Source: DASZIT01 sp963770635
GTDB taxonomy: Bacteria > Actinomycetota > Acidimicrobiia > Acidimicrobiales > RAAP-2
Assembly (NCBI GenBank): GCA_963770635.1
Contig: CAVYQI010000007.1
Span: forward strand, 310,001 to 374,000
Direction: 5' to 3'
DNA length: 64,000 nucleotides
This document shows, one piece after another, positions 1 to 8,277 of this stretch (position 1 is its first letter; each line of letters opens with the position of its first letter). Both the position numbers and the translations under genes were made by a program. A model generated the notes under the pieces. It was not told the DNA's origin and did no database searches. It saw only the letters and a program-made list of their open reading frames with translations.

Positions 1-1189
1 CGAGGCGGCCTCCGCCGGCGATGCCAACGGCCAGGATCTCGAGTCCGGTCAGGCGTGGAACCACCTGCTGGACACGCTGAAGAGGACCGGCGAGGTCGTG
101 CTGTCCGACTCCGTCCCCCACGACCCGGTGGACATGGCCTCCGGCTTCCGTCACCTCCTCGTCCTCTTGGGTGTCGGGATCGACGAGCTTCTGCGACGGG
201 GGCTGGACCAGGTGCCGGCGGTCAAGCCCTCGGGCATGGACGCCGCCTACAAGTGGGGCATGGAGTGCCCCGACTGCATCTACGTGGGCTCGGCGCTCAA
301 AGGCGGCTCGACCTACCGACTGTGGGGCAACCGGGGCTCGGCACGGTACGTGGGGCTGCAGGTCATGGCCGGGATGGGATCCACGTCCAACGCCCTGATC
401 GACGAGTTCGAGCTGGGCCCGGACGGGGAGTTCGAGATCATCCTCTCGGCCGAGCCCCACGAGGGCAACTGGCTCCCGCTCGATGAGGACGCCACCATGC
501 TGGTGGTCCGTCACTTCTTCTACGACTGGGAGCACGAGGTTCCCGTGACCATGTCCATCGAGCCGCTTTCGGGTCCCGCCGACCATCGAGGAGCGCACGC
601 CGGAGGAGCCGAAGGCGGCCATGGCCCGTCAGGTGATCGCCCTGGGCGACTTCGTGGAGGAGAACCTCAACTTCTTCCTGGGTTTCTCCAATCCCGAGGC
701 ACCCAACACGTTCCTCCCTCCGTTGGACGGAACGGCCATGGGGGCGGCGGCCGAGAATCGTCCGGTCATCGGCTCGTGGAAGCTGGCACCCGACGAGGCG
801 CTGATCATCGAGGTCGACGCCGCCGGAGGGCCTGTACTGGAGCTACTCGCTGGGGAACATCTGGTGGGAGACGATCGACTACGGCAATCGCCAGTCGAGC
901 CTCAACGGCTACCAGGCCGTGGTGGACGATGACGGGAAGGTGCGGGTGGTGGTGGCCCATCAGGACCCGGGCGTCGCCAATTGGCTCGACACCGCCGGGC
1001 ACAGCGAGGGGCCGATCATCCTGCGATGCGTCCGTACGGAGACCGCCCCGGTGCCGACCACCAGGCGTGGTGCCGTTCGACCGACTGGCCGAGGAGTTGC
1101 CGTCGGACACCCGACGGGTGTCACCGGGCGAACGGGCCGCCGCCATCGACATCCGCCGGAAGGCCGTGAGCAGGCGGTTCGCCCGATGA
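1..1189 (+). pseudogene. DUF1214 domain protein, 5'-truncated by window edge, three frameshifts
   Basis: The product cannot be read in one frame. It starts in frame 2 from base 2, moves to frame 3 near 578, to frame 1 near 825, and back to frame 2 near 1064, ending at 1187-1189. Joined, the pieces read as a DUF1214 protein: a TYRLWGNRGSARYVGLQ segment, then LAPDEALIIEV, YWSYSLGNIWWETIDYGN, VVAHQDPGVANWLDTAGH and a C-terminal VPTTRVVPFDRL. DUF1214 is often found in actinobacteria beside sulfotransferase and acyl-CoA genes; its function is not established. The stop overlaps the next start (ATGA), so the two genes are translationally coupled. Whether the shifts are decay or base-calling errors is unresolved; codon bias stays coding-like throughout. 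Confidence 0.75.
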
Positions 1190-2333
1190 GCCTCGACGTC
1201 GACCGGATCGAGGAGGACGCCCGGGCGCAGACCGGCCTCGACGACACCGGCGGCGACTACTACCGCGAGGGACTCGAACGCCTGGTGGCGTCGATGAACG
1301 AGGAGGGCGGACTCACCGAGATGGGCGAGGCCATGCAGCAGATGCGGCTGACGCATGCTGCTGGCCGCCCGGCTGGGGGTCGAGGAGACCTACCGACTCC
1401 ATCCCGAGATCGACGACCGAGGTGGTCGACGGACCGGTGTTCGTCATCGGACTGCCCCGCACCGGCACCACCGCCCTCAGCCAGCTGGTGGCAGCCGACC
1501 CGCAGTTCCGGTCGCTCCGGACGTGGGAGTCGGGCTCGCCGGTCCCTCCACCGGAGAAGGCCACCGAGCACACCGACCCCCGGATCGCCGCCACCGAGCA
1601 GGGAATCGCCATGATGAACGAGGCCTTCCCGCTCATGCAGACCATGCACCACACCGAGGCCACCACGGCCACCGAGTGCCAGGACCTCATGGGCATGAGC
1701 TTCCGGACAGTCCACTTCGACGGCTTCGCCCGGGTGCCGTCGTACCTGGAGTGGGTCATCGACACCGATATGGAGGAGACCTACCGCTACCACCGACGGG
1801 TGCTCCGCCTGCTCCAGTGGCACTGCCCGCCCACCTTGTGGCACCTGAAGACGCCGGTGCACATGTTCGCCCTCGACGACCTGGTGGAGGCCTACCCGAA
1901 CGCCCGCTTCCTCTGGAGTCACCGGGACCCCACCAAGGTCCTGGGCTCGGTCTGCAGCCTCATCCACTACACCCGGAGCTGGAGCAGCGACCGGGACGAC
2001 TCCATCGAACTGGGTGCTGAGGAGCTCGACCGGTGGTGGGTCGCCGTCCAGCGGGCCATGGAGTTCCGGGAGCGGATGGGCGACGACCGGTTCGCCGACA
2101 TCTCCTTCGCCGAGCTCCAGACTGATCCGGTGGCGGCCTTGGAAAAGGGCCTGACCCGGATCGGTCTCCCTTTCGACGATCGGTCCCGGGCCTCGGTGGC
2201 GGAGTGGGCCGGCACCCACGAGCCGGGCGCCCACGGCACGCACTCCTATCAGCTTTCCGATTTCGGCCTCGAGCCCGATCAGATCAGAGAGCGCTTCGCT
2301 CCGTACTACGCCGCCTTCGACATCGAACCCTGA
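1186..2333 (+). pseudogene. Sulfotransferase-family protein with two frameshifts
   Basis: Starts at the ATG overlapping the upstream stop and shifts frame near 1353 and near 1420. After that, one long open frame runs to the stop at 2331-2333. The PAPS-binding P-loop GLPRTGTTALSQLV lies just after the second shift and the 3'-phosphate-binding WSHRDP follows about 160 residues later, which identifies a Sulfotransfer_3-type sulfotransferase (sulfuryl transfer from PAPS to an unknown acceptor). The N-terminal part (EDARAQTGLDDTGGDYYREG) is typical of actinobacterial members of about 380 residues. The corrected length, about 381 codons, is normal, so the protein is complete apart from the shifts. 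Confidence 0.75.
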
Positions 2334-2415
2334 CCGCCGGGCTGACCTCGCATCAGCTCCGATGCCTCCATCTGTTAAAGGCCCTAATTCCCGCGCCACC
2401 CTGCGGTGCCATCGG

Positions 2416-3117
2416 CTAGGTGGGGATAACCCCGCCGGCCTCCTCCACAACCTCCCGCATCCGGTCTTGCTCGCTTACCGACATGTGGGGATCCGAGACC
2501 TTCCATGCCACCACGTCACCAAGGCTGCGCTTCACGACATCGACGTCGAAGGGGCGAAGGAAGCTGTTGATCAGGACTGAGCGGGCGCGGCCGAGGACCC
2601 TTCCGAGCAACCACCCGGTCGGCACATCGCCGGCCGCCATCAGGACCCAGGCCAACGCCACATCGACGGCCGGATCGCCCCGGCATGCACCCGTCCAGTC
2701 GATGACAACCGGGCCTCGAGGGCCGAGCATCACATTCAGTGGATGCAGGTCGAGGTGGAGCAAGCGATCCCCACTCCCGACGGGAGCATCGTGGAGCCAA
2801 TCCGGTGCCGGCAACTCATGAAGTTGCCGATGGAGATCGGCCAGTACCCTGCCGTGCCGAGGGATCGTCCAGGGGCGCTTGCCGATTGCGGCCACCATAT
2901 CCATGCCCTCGATGCGCTCCATGACCATGTCGGCGCCGTCGTCGCTCACCTCCTCGACCGCAGGTACGGGGTATCCCTGCGATCGGACGTACTCCATGAC
3001 CCGGGCTTCTTCGGTCAGAGATCGGCCCGCCCGAGAACGTCGGAGCACGAGCCCAGGACCGTATTCGAAGATATCGGCGTCCCGACCGGCGGCCAACAGG
3101 GGTCCGGGCTCCATCAT
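2416..3117 (-). CDS. Aminoglycoside-phosphotransferase-fold small-molecule kinase
   Basis: About 233 residues with the APH/choline-kinase fold. The catalytic loop reads LLHLDLHPLNVML (HxDxxxxN) and the metal-binding motif is VVIDWTGA. An N-terminal glycine-poor nucleotide loop (AAGRDADIFEYGPGLVLRR) and the hinge MVMERIEGMDM are also present. The family phosphorylates hydroxyl groups of small molecules; the substrate cannot be told from sequence. I chose the ATG at 3117 because family proteins begin at this MMEPGPLL-like segment. An upstream in-frame ATG at 3180 would only add residues translated from a neighbouring gene remnant. It is shorter than classical aminoglycoside kinases, and a resistance role should not be assumed. 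Confidence 0.75.
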   Translation of the reverse strand: MMEPGPLLAAGRDADIFEYGPGLVLRRSRAGRSLTEEARVMEYVRSQGYPVPAVEEVSDDGADMVMERIEGMDMVAAIGKRPWTIPRHGRVLADLHRQLHELPAPDWLHDAPVGSGDRLLHLDLHPLNVMLGPRGPVVIDWTGACRGDPAVDVALAWVLMAAGDVPTGWLLGRVLGRARSVLINSFLRPFDVDVVKRSLGDVVAWKVSDPHMSVSEQDRMREVVEEAGGVIPT

Positions 3118-3120
3118 CCG

Positions 3121-3298
3121 ACCCAGCGTAGGTGCACATGGGGCCAGAGCCGTCTCCAACCGTGAGGCCCACCCGCCCATCGCCTGCCTCGAGGAAACCG
3201 GACTCGACGGTTTGGAGTCCCACCTTCTCGATGTAGAACACTTTGGCCCGGCCCAGGTCCTGGGCTGGCAGCGCCGCCGTAATCCCGGACGCCTTCAT
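3121..3298 (-). pseudogene. N-terminal remnant of a VOC/glyoxalase-family gene
   Basis: Starts at the ATG at 3298 and reads ITAALPAQDLGRAKVFYIEK followed by a VGLQTVESGFLEAGDG-like strand, the first beta-alpha-beta unit of a vicinal-oxygen-chelate protein. Homology stops after about 59 residues, exactly where the downstream kinase begins, although a VOC protein needs about 120 residues. The frame then runs on through the kinase gene as meaningless sequence. I read this as a gene truncated by deletion at the kinase 5' end. Confidence 0.55.
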
Positions 3299-3331
3299 GA
3301 ATTCCCTCGTCTGCGCGGGTCGGGCAACGGT

Positions 3332-3337
3332 TAGGGT
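3332..3337 (+). promoter_or_regulatory. -10 box TAGGGT, leaderless promoter of the SQR-like gene
   Basis: TAGGGT ends six bases before the ATG at 3344, so initiation would fall at or next to the start codon; no Shine-Dalgarno sequence precedes that ATG. Confidence 0.4.
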
Positions 3338-3343
3338 GCCGTC

Positions 3344-4477
3344 ATGAAGAGGCAGGTTGTGATTCTAGGGGCCGGCTTCGGGGGGCTCGAGCTCGTTAGC
3401 CGCCTGTCTGAATCGGTGCCCGATGAAGTTGAGATCACGCTCATCGACAAGAGCGATTCGTTCATGTTCGGCTTCTCCAAACTCGATGTGATGTTCGGGC
3501 GTCGGCCCGTCTCTGAGCTGTGGCATCCGTATCGCAATATGGACAAGTCAAGTGCGACGTTCCGACAGGAAACCGTGCTCTCGATCGATGCCGGAGCTCG
3601 ACAGGTCGTTACCGACGGCGGCACCTACGAGCCAGACATTCTTGTCGTCGCACTCGGGGCCGACTACGACACGTCGGCGACGCCCGGCCTGGAGGAGGAC
3701 GGCTATGAGTTCTATTCCGTGGCCGGAGCGGAGCGGGCCCGTGACGCTCTGGACGCCTTCGGTGGCGGCGCAGTCATCATCGGAGTGCTGGGCGGGACCT
3801 TCAAGTGCCCCGGGGCACCAAATGAAGCGGCATTGCTCTTGCACGATTACCTCTCCCGGCGTGGGATACGGGAATCATCGAGTATTCATTTGATCAGCCC
3901 CCTTCCAATGCCTATTCCAATCTCCAAGAAGACGTCGGACGCCATCGCCGCGATTCTCCAGGACCACGGGATCGAGTACCTGCCCTCGACGAAGGTCACC
4001 CGACTCGATCCTCAGACCCACGTAGCCCATCTCACCGACAATCGCGAGATCCCTTACGACCTCTTCTTGGGCATACCCGTCCACTGTGCACCAGACGTCG
4101 TACTCACATCTGACCTGGCCGAGGACGGGTGGATCCCAGTCGACCCCGCCACCTTCGCGACCCGACACCCGAACGTTTTTGCTGTTGGCGATGTCACCAG
4201 CGCACCGGTTCCTCGGGCTGGCGGCATCGCGGAAGGCGAAGCCGCCACCGTTGCTGACGTTCTCATCGCCGAACTCGCCGGCGGCCCCCCGGCTCCCGCC
4301 TACGACGGCGCCGGCGCCTGCTATGTCGAGCTCGGGGACGAACTCGTAGGGCGCATCGATGTCAACTTCCTCAGCTACGACACCCCCGTCGCGAAATTCA
4401 CAGCTCCGACACCCCAGCTTTTCGAAGAGAAGCGGGAGTGGGGGGCCACTCGGGCGGTCCGCTGGTTCGGCCCCTAG
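3344..4477 (+). CDS. FAD/NAD(P)-dependent oxidoreductase, sulfide:quinone reductase-like
   Basis: 377 residues. An N-terminal dinucleotide-binding motif (VVILGAGFGG, residues 5-14) and a late FAD-contact motif (NVFAVGDVTS) place it in the two-dinucleotide-binding-domain flavoprotein family that includes sulfide:quinone reductase, flavocytochrome c sulfide dehydrogenase and NDH-2. FKCPGAPNEAA in the middle matches the conserved cysteine region of SQR/FCSD proteins. I do not see the full set of redox cysteines expected of a proven SQR, so sulfide oxidation is only a possibility. No C-terminal transmembrane helix is evident. It is monocistronic and divergent from the VOC remnant. Confidence 0.75.
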   Translation: MKRQVVILGAGFGGLELVSRLSESVPDEVEITLIDKSDSFMFGFSKLDVMFGRRPVSELWHPYRNMDKSSATFRQETVLSIDAGARQVVTDGGTYEPDILVVALGADYDTSATPGLEEDGYEFYSVAGAERARDALDAFGGGAVIIGVLGGTFKCPGAPNEAALLLHDYLSRRGIRESSSIHLISPLPMPIPISKKTSDAIAAILQDHGIEYLPSTKVTRLDPQTHVAHLTDNREIPYDLFLGIPVHCAPDVVLTSDLAEDGWIPVDPATFATRHPNVFAVGDVTSAPVPRAGGIAEGEAATVADVLIAELAGGPPAPAYDGAGACYVELGDELVGRIDVNFLSYDTPVAKFTAPTPQLFEEKREWGATRAVRWFGP

Positions 4478-4532
4478 AACGTCCTCCGGGATTGGCTGTC
4501 ACCCGGCTTCGGCCATGTCGTCGAGCTGCCGG

Positions 4533-5537
4533 TCAGCCCCTCGACCGCCGCACCAGCCGGCTCAACCGGGCCACCAGCACTTCGAGCACCAACTCACCGG
4601 ACAGGGCGGTCGCTCCTCGGAGATCGAGGTCGGCGTCGGCCAGCAACTGCACCGCCCGGGCGATGCCGGGCGTCCCCAGCCGTCGGCTCTGGGCCAACGC
4701 CTTCTTGGCCATGAACGAGCTCTGGACTCCGAGGGCGGCCGCGCCCTCCTCGGGAGAGGTGATGCCCGAGCCGTCCAGCCGCAGCATGGCCCGGAAATGA
4801 CGGTGCAGCACGCTCATCACCACCAGCGGGTGTGACCCCGATGCCGACAGCATCCGGTGCAGCACCCCGAGCGCCTTGGGGGTGTCCCCGGTATCCAGGG
4901 CGTCGGTGAGGTCCCAGGGCAGGACGGATCCCGCCTCCCCCAGAAACGGCTCGAGGTCGATGAGTGACACCGTCGATCCCTCGCCGTAGGCGGAAGCCAA
5001 GGATCCGAGCAACCCGGACAGGCGACCCATGTCCTCTCCCAGATGCTCGGCCAGGCGGTCGGTCGCCGGGCGGTCGAGTCGGACCGGGGCGTCCTTCAGA
5101 TGGGTCTCCAGCCACTGGGTCCTGGCCCTCCCCCTCCCGACCGCGGTGTCGACCACCTCCCCCAACGCCCCCACCCGCTTGGCCAGCCCCGCTGGGACGG
5201 CGCCACCGCCCCCCATCAGCACCAGCGTGGTGGTCGGGAGCGGATCGTCGAGATAGGTCACCAATCGCTTGCCATCGGCCGCCGACAGCTGTCCGGCATC
5301 CCGGAGGACCACCACCCGCCGCTCGACCAGAAACGGCGGGGTCGTGCAGGCGTCGATCAGGGCGCCGATGTCCAGGTCGTCCGCCGACGGCCCGCCGAAC
5401 TCCTCGACCATCAGCGTCGGGTCGCCGCCCCCGACCAGGGTCACCACCAGCCGGTGGGCCTCCTGGGCGACCAGAGAGGGATCGTCCCCCTTCACCAGGT
5501 ACACCGGCCAGATCTCGGTGGCGGTGGTCGAGCTCAT
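4533..5537 (-). CDS. holA: DNA polymerase III subunit delta
   Basis: 334 residues, the usual size for HolA, the clamp-loader subunit that opens the beta clamp. The N-terminal domain begins WPVYLVKGDDPSLVAQEAHRL, the standard opening in which a degenerate nucleotide-binding module starts. The middle contains PPFLVERRVVVLRDAGQL and the C-terminal collar domain ends VLEVLVARLSRLVRRS. The ATG at 5535-5537 overlaps the folP stop by four bases, so the gene is translationally coupled as the last gene of ybbN-folP-holA. Standalone holA is more usual; the coupling with folP is noteworthy. Confidence 0.9.
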   Translation of the reverse strand: MSSTTATEIWPVYLVKGDDPSLVAQEAHRLVVTLVGGGDPTLMVEEFGGPSADDLDIGALIDACTTPPFLVERRVVVLRDAGQLSAADGKRLVTYLDDPLPTTTLVLMGGGGAVPAGLAKRVGALGEVVDTAVGRGRARTQWLETHLKDAPVRLDRPATDRLAEHLGEDMGRLSGLLGSLASAYGEGSTVSLIDLEPFLGEAGSVLPWDLTDALDTGDTPKALGVLHRMLSASGSHPLVVMSVLHRHFRAMLRLDGSGITSPEEGAAALGVQSSFMAKKALAQSRRLGTPGIARAVQLLADADLDLRGATALSGELVLEVLVARLSRLVRRSRG

Positions 5538-6418
5538 CGTTCGGGTCGGCCGGTCCGGAAGATGGCTTCCAGCGCGTCACACGCCTGACGATTCCCGGCG
5601 ACGTCATGGACCCGGACGATGCGGCAGCCGAGGGTCACCCCCAACGCGGTGGCGGCCAACGACGCGTCGCCGCGGTCCCCGATCTCCAGGCCCAGGGTCA
5701 CCCCCAGGAAGGTCTTGTTCGACGCCGAGAGCAGCAGCGGGTAGCCGAGCGATGCCAGCTGGTCCGACGCCCGCAACAGCATGAGCGATTGTTGAGCGGT
5801 CTTCCCGAGGTCGAGACCGGCGTCCAACACGATCCGATCGGGGGTGAGTCCACACTCCCGCGCCCGGTCGGCCCGCTCCAGCAGGAACGCCCGCACCGCT
5901 GCGACCACGTCGTCGTAGACCGGTTCCGGATCCGGCACCCGGGGAGCCAACCGGATATGGGTGGCCACCACCGTGGCGCCGGCATCGGCCGCCACCCTCA
6001 GGTACTCGGGGTCGCCGAAACCGCTGATGTCGTTGCCGACCACGGCCCCGGCCGCGTAGGCCTCCTTGGCCACCGACGCTCTCCAGGTATCGACCGACAA
6101 CGGGATGGCGAACCGGGCGTGGAGGGCCTGGATGGCAGGAATGACTCGGTCGAGCTCCTCGGTCTCGGTGACTTCGGGACCCGGTCCCGCCTTCACCCCC
6201 CCGACGTCGAGCAGGTCGGCGCCGTCCTCCACCAACTGCTCCGCCCTCCGGATCAGATCCTCCAGACCGAAGGTGGCGCCCTTGTCGTAGAAGGAGTCGG
6301 GAGTGCGGTTGAGGATCCCCATCACCAGGGACCGGTCGGTGATGTCCAATTTCTGATCGCCCAGCGAGAGGGTGGCAACGCGGACGTCCGTGACGCTACC
6401 TTCCGCCACCCTCTCCAT
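5534..6418 (-). CDS. folP: Dihydropteroate synthase paralogue, FolP2 type
   Basis: 294 residues with the TIM-barrel DHPS signature GILNRTPDSFYDKGATF (residues 34-50). Several substrate-site motifs differ from canonical DHPS. DVGGVKAGPG (71-80) replaces the DIGGESTRPG-type loop, LDAGLDLGKT replaces DPGxGFGKT, and SNKTF (233-237) replaces SRKSF. These variants match mycobacterial FolP2, which as I recall fails to show normal DHPS activity. Condensation of pterin pyrophosphate with p-aminobenzoate is therefore possible but not assured. It sits five bases after ybbN and overlaps holA by four bases. No other folate gene is nearby, so a canonical folP may lie elsewhere. Confidence 0.85.
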   Translation of the reverse strand: MERVAEGSVTDVRVATLSLGDQKLDITDRSLVMGILNRTPDSFYDKGATFGLEDLIRRAEQLVEDGADLLDVGGVKAGPGPEVTETEELDRVIPAIQALHARFAIPLSVDTWRASVAKEAYAAGAVVGNDISGFGDPEYLRVAADAGATVVATHIRLAPRVPDPEPVYDDVVAAVRAFLLERADRARECGLTPDRIVLDAGLDLGKTAQQSLMLLRASDQLASLGYPLLLSASNKTFLGVTLGLEIGDRGDASLAATALGVTLGCRIVRVHDVAGNRQACDALEAIFRTGRPER

Positions 6419-6423
6419 CCGAG

Positions 6424-7143
6424 TCAGAACAGCCGGGCGGCCAATGCCTTGCGGTAGTTGGAGGTCCGGGGGTCGTCGGGGCCCAGGGTCTCCAGCAGGT
6501 CGACGAATTCCTGGCGGGCGTCGGGATCCTCTTTCACCCGGTCGAGGAGTCCGGAGAGCAGGTCATCGACCCCGACATCGGACACGTCGACCTGGCGGGA
6601 GGCCAACCGGGCCGCGGCCAGCAACCGGCGGGTCTCCGGGGTCTCCGGGATCCGGCCCAGGACGGCGATGGCGTCGTCGGTGTCGCCCTTTTCGATGAGC
6701 AGGCCGGACAGCCCGGTGATGGCGCCGGGATGGTCGGGTTGGAGCTCGAGCGCCCGCTTCAGCAATTCCTCGGAACCGGCGGCGTTCCCCTCGGCCACCA
6801 GCTGGTCGACTTCGGAAGGTGCGGCCAGCAGACCGGTGACGAACTCGGTCACCGCCGCCTCGGGGAGGGCCCCGATGAAGCTGTTGACCACGGCCCGGTC
6901 CTTGATGGCGAAGACGGCCGGGATCGATTGGACCTGGAAGCTGGCCGAGACCGCCGGGTTCTCGTCCACATTGACCTTGGCCAGGGCCACTGCTCCACCG
7001 GTGGCGTCCACCGCCCGCTCGATGATCGGTCCCAGCGTCTTGCAGGGTTCGCACCAGGGCGCCCACAGGTCCACCACCACCGGAACTTCGGCGGAGCGGA
7101 CCAGGACCTCCTGGTCGAACGTGGCATCGGTGACGTCGATCAT
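6424..7143 (-). CDS. ybbN: Thioredoxin-like co-chaperone with TPR tail (YbbN/CnoX type)
   Basis: About 239 residues. The N-terminal thioredoxin domain has an active site WAPWCEPCK (cysteines 31 and 34) and the cis-proline segment QSIPAVFAIKD. The C-terminal half is helical and TPR-like, with ALELQPDHPGAITGLSGLLIEKGDTDDAIAVL, as in E. coli YbbN/CnoX, a cytosolic protein that protects substrates from oxidation and aggregation. Unlike E. coli YbbN, whose active site is not CxxC, this protein keeps both cysteines, so thiol redox activity is plausible. I chose the ATG at 7143 rather than 7155 because a TATGGT box lies seven bases upstream of it. Confidence 0.85.
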   Translation of the reverse strand: MIDVTDATFDQEVLVRSAEVPVVVDLWAPWCEPCKTLGPIIERAVDATGGAVALAKVNVDENPAVSASFQVQSIPAVFAIKDRAVVNSFIGALPEAAVTEFVTGLLAAPSEVDQLVAEGNAAGSEELLKRALELQPDHPGAITGLSGLLIEKGDTDDAIAVLGRIPETPETRRLLAAARLASRQVDVSDVGVDDLLSGLLDRVKEDPDARQEFVDLLETLGPDDPRTSNYRKALAARLF

Positions 7144-7150
7144 CGCCATG

Positions 7151-7156
7151 ACCATA
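7151..7156 (-). promoter_or_regulatory. -10 box TATGGT upstream of ybbN-folP-holA
   Basis: On the minus strand TATGGT is followed by a seven-base spacer and the ATG at 7143. It overlaps the alternative start at 7155 and so decides against it. Confidence 0.4.
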
Positions 7157-7197
7157 CCGGGACGGGACCGAATCGGAGCCTGGCCCGACGTCTCAAG

Positions 7198-7203
7198 TAG
7201 CGT
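7198..7203 (+). promoter_or_regulatory. -10 box TAGCGT, leaderless promoter
   Basis: TAGCGT, six-base spacer CTGGCC, then the ATG at 7210; no ribosome-binding site is present. Confidence 0.45.
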
Positions 7204-7209
7204 CTGGCC

Positions 7210-8277
7210 ATGGGTACAGCGCCGGCGGACCGAGCCAAAGCCGAGGTGGTGGAGGGAATTGACGTCCCCTCGGTGTCGGCGTGGATCGCCGCCGAGGTGC
7301 CGGGCACCACCCCTCCGTTCTCCTTCGAGCTCATCGCCGGCGGACGCTCCAACCTCACCTACCGGGTGGTCGACGCGGCCGGTCGAGCGATGGCGCTACG
7401 GCGGCCCCCGGTGAGCCACGTGCTCCCGACCGCCCACGACATGAAGCGCGAGCACACCGTCATCACCGCCCTGGGCCCGACCGACGTCCCCGTCCCGGAG
7501 ACCCTCGGGCTGTGTGTCGACGACTCGGTGAACGGCGCTCCCTTCTACGTGATGTCCTTCGTCGAGGGCCACATCGTCCGGGACGAGGCGGCCGCCGCCG
7601 AGATCAGCGAAGCCGCCCGGGCCCGGGCCAGTCACTCCCTCATCGACACCCTGGCCAAGCTCCACACCGTGGATGTCGACGCCGTCGGCCTGGGCGAGTT
7701 CGGGCGGCGCGAGGGGTACATCGCCCGGCAGCTCAAGCGGTGGCACGGGCAGTTCGAACAGTCGACGGTGGACGGCGTCCCCGGGCCGGCGGTCGTCGAC
7801 CGGGTCCACGAACTGCTGGCCAAGCAGATTCCCACCCAGCAGACCATCGCCATCGTCCATGGGGACTACCGACTCGACAACACCGTGCTGGATGACGACG
7901 GGAACGTGGTCGCCATTCTCGACTGGGAGATCTGCACCCTCGGCGACCCGCTCGCCGATCTGGGACTGCTGATGGTCTACTGGGCCGAGGCCGGGGACAA
8001 AGAAGTCGCGCTGGCCGGGGTGGCCCCGACCACGCTGCCGGGATTCGCCACCCGGGCCGAGCTGTTGGCCAGGTACGCACACGCCTCTGGGCTGGATGTT
8101 TCCGGCGTTTCGTACTACATGGCATTCGGTCTCTGGAAGCTCGCCTGTATTCTGCAAGGTGTGTACGTCCGCTATGCAGGAGGCGCGGCCGCCGGTGACC
8201 GGTCAGGCGTCGACCAATTCGCCGCCAGCGTGGGAAAGCTGGGCGAGCGGGCGCTCCGCGAAGTGGAGTCCCTGTGA
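7210..8277 (+). CDS. APH-family phosphotransferase (ACAD10/11-like kinase domain)
   Basis: 355 residues. AGGRSNLTYRVVDAAGRAMALRR is the nucleotide-binding strand-turn-strand with a short hydrophobic lead. IVHGDYRLDNTVL is the catalytic HGDxxxxN loop and AILDWEICTLGDPLADLG the metal-binding DWE motif. The long form with DWE(I/L)xTLGDPLxDLG is the type fused to or co-occurring with acyl-CoA dehydrogenases (ACAD10/11), whose kinase domain acts on 4-hydroxyacyl-CoAs in known mammalian cases. Here it is a single-domain protein, and its stop overlaps the PAC2 gene start (GTGA), so the two are co-translated. Substrate is inferred only. Confidence 0.8.
   Translation: MGTAPADRAKAEVVEGIDVPSVSAWIAAEVPGTTPPFSFELIAGGRSNLTYRVVDAAGRAMALRRPPVSHVLPTAHDMKREHTVITALGPTDVPVPETLGLCVDDSVNGAPFYVMSFVEGHIVRDEAAAAEISEAARARASHSLIDTLAKLHTVDVDAVGLGEFGRREGYIARQLKRWHGQFEQSTVDGVPGPAVVDRVHELLAKQIPTQQTIAIVHGDYRLDNTVLDDDGNVVAILDWEICTLGDPLADLGLLMVYWAEAGDKEVALAGVAPTTLPGFATRAELLARYAHASGLDVSGVSYYMAFGLWKLACILQGVYVRYAGGAAAGDRSGVDQFAASVGKLGERALREVESL

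Noticed and set aside
2416..3117. Aminoglycoside resistance gene
   Set aside because: The APH fold is shared by many metabolic kinases, and nothing in the context or length supports a resistance function.
2816..3298. VOC-kinase fusion protein
   Set aside because: The VOC frame does not coincide with the kinase frame; residues after about 59 are not protein-like.
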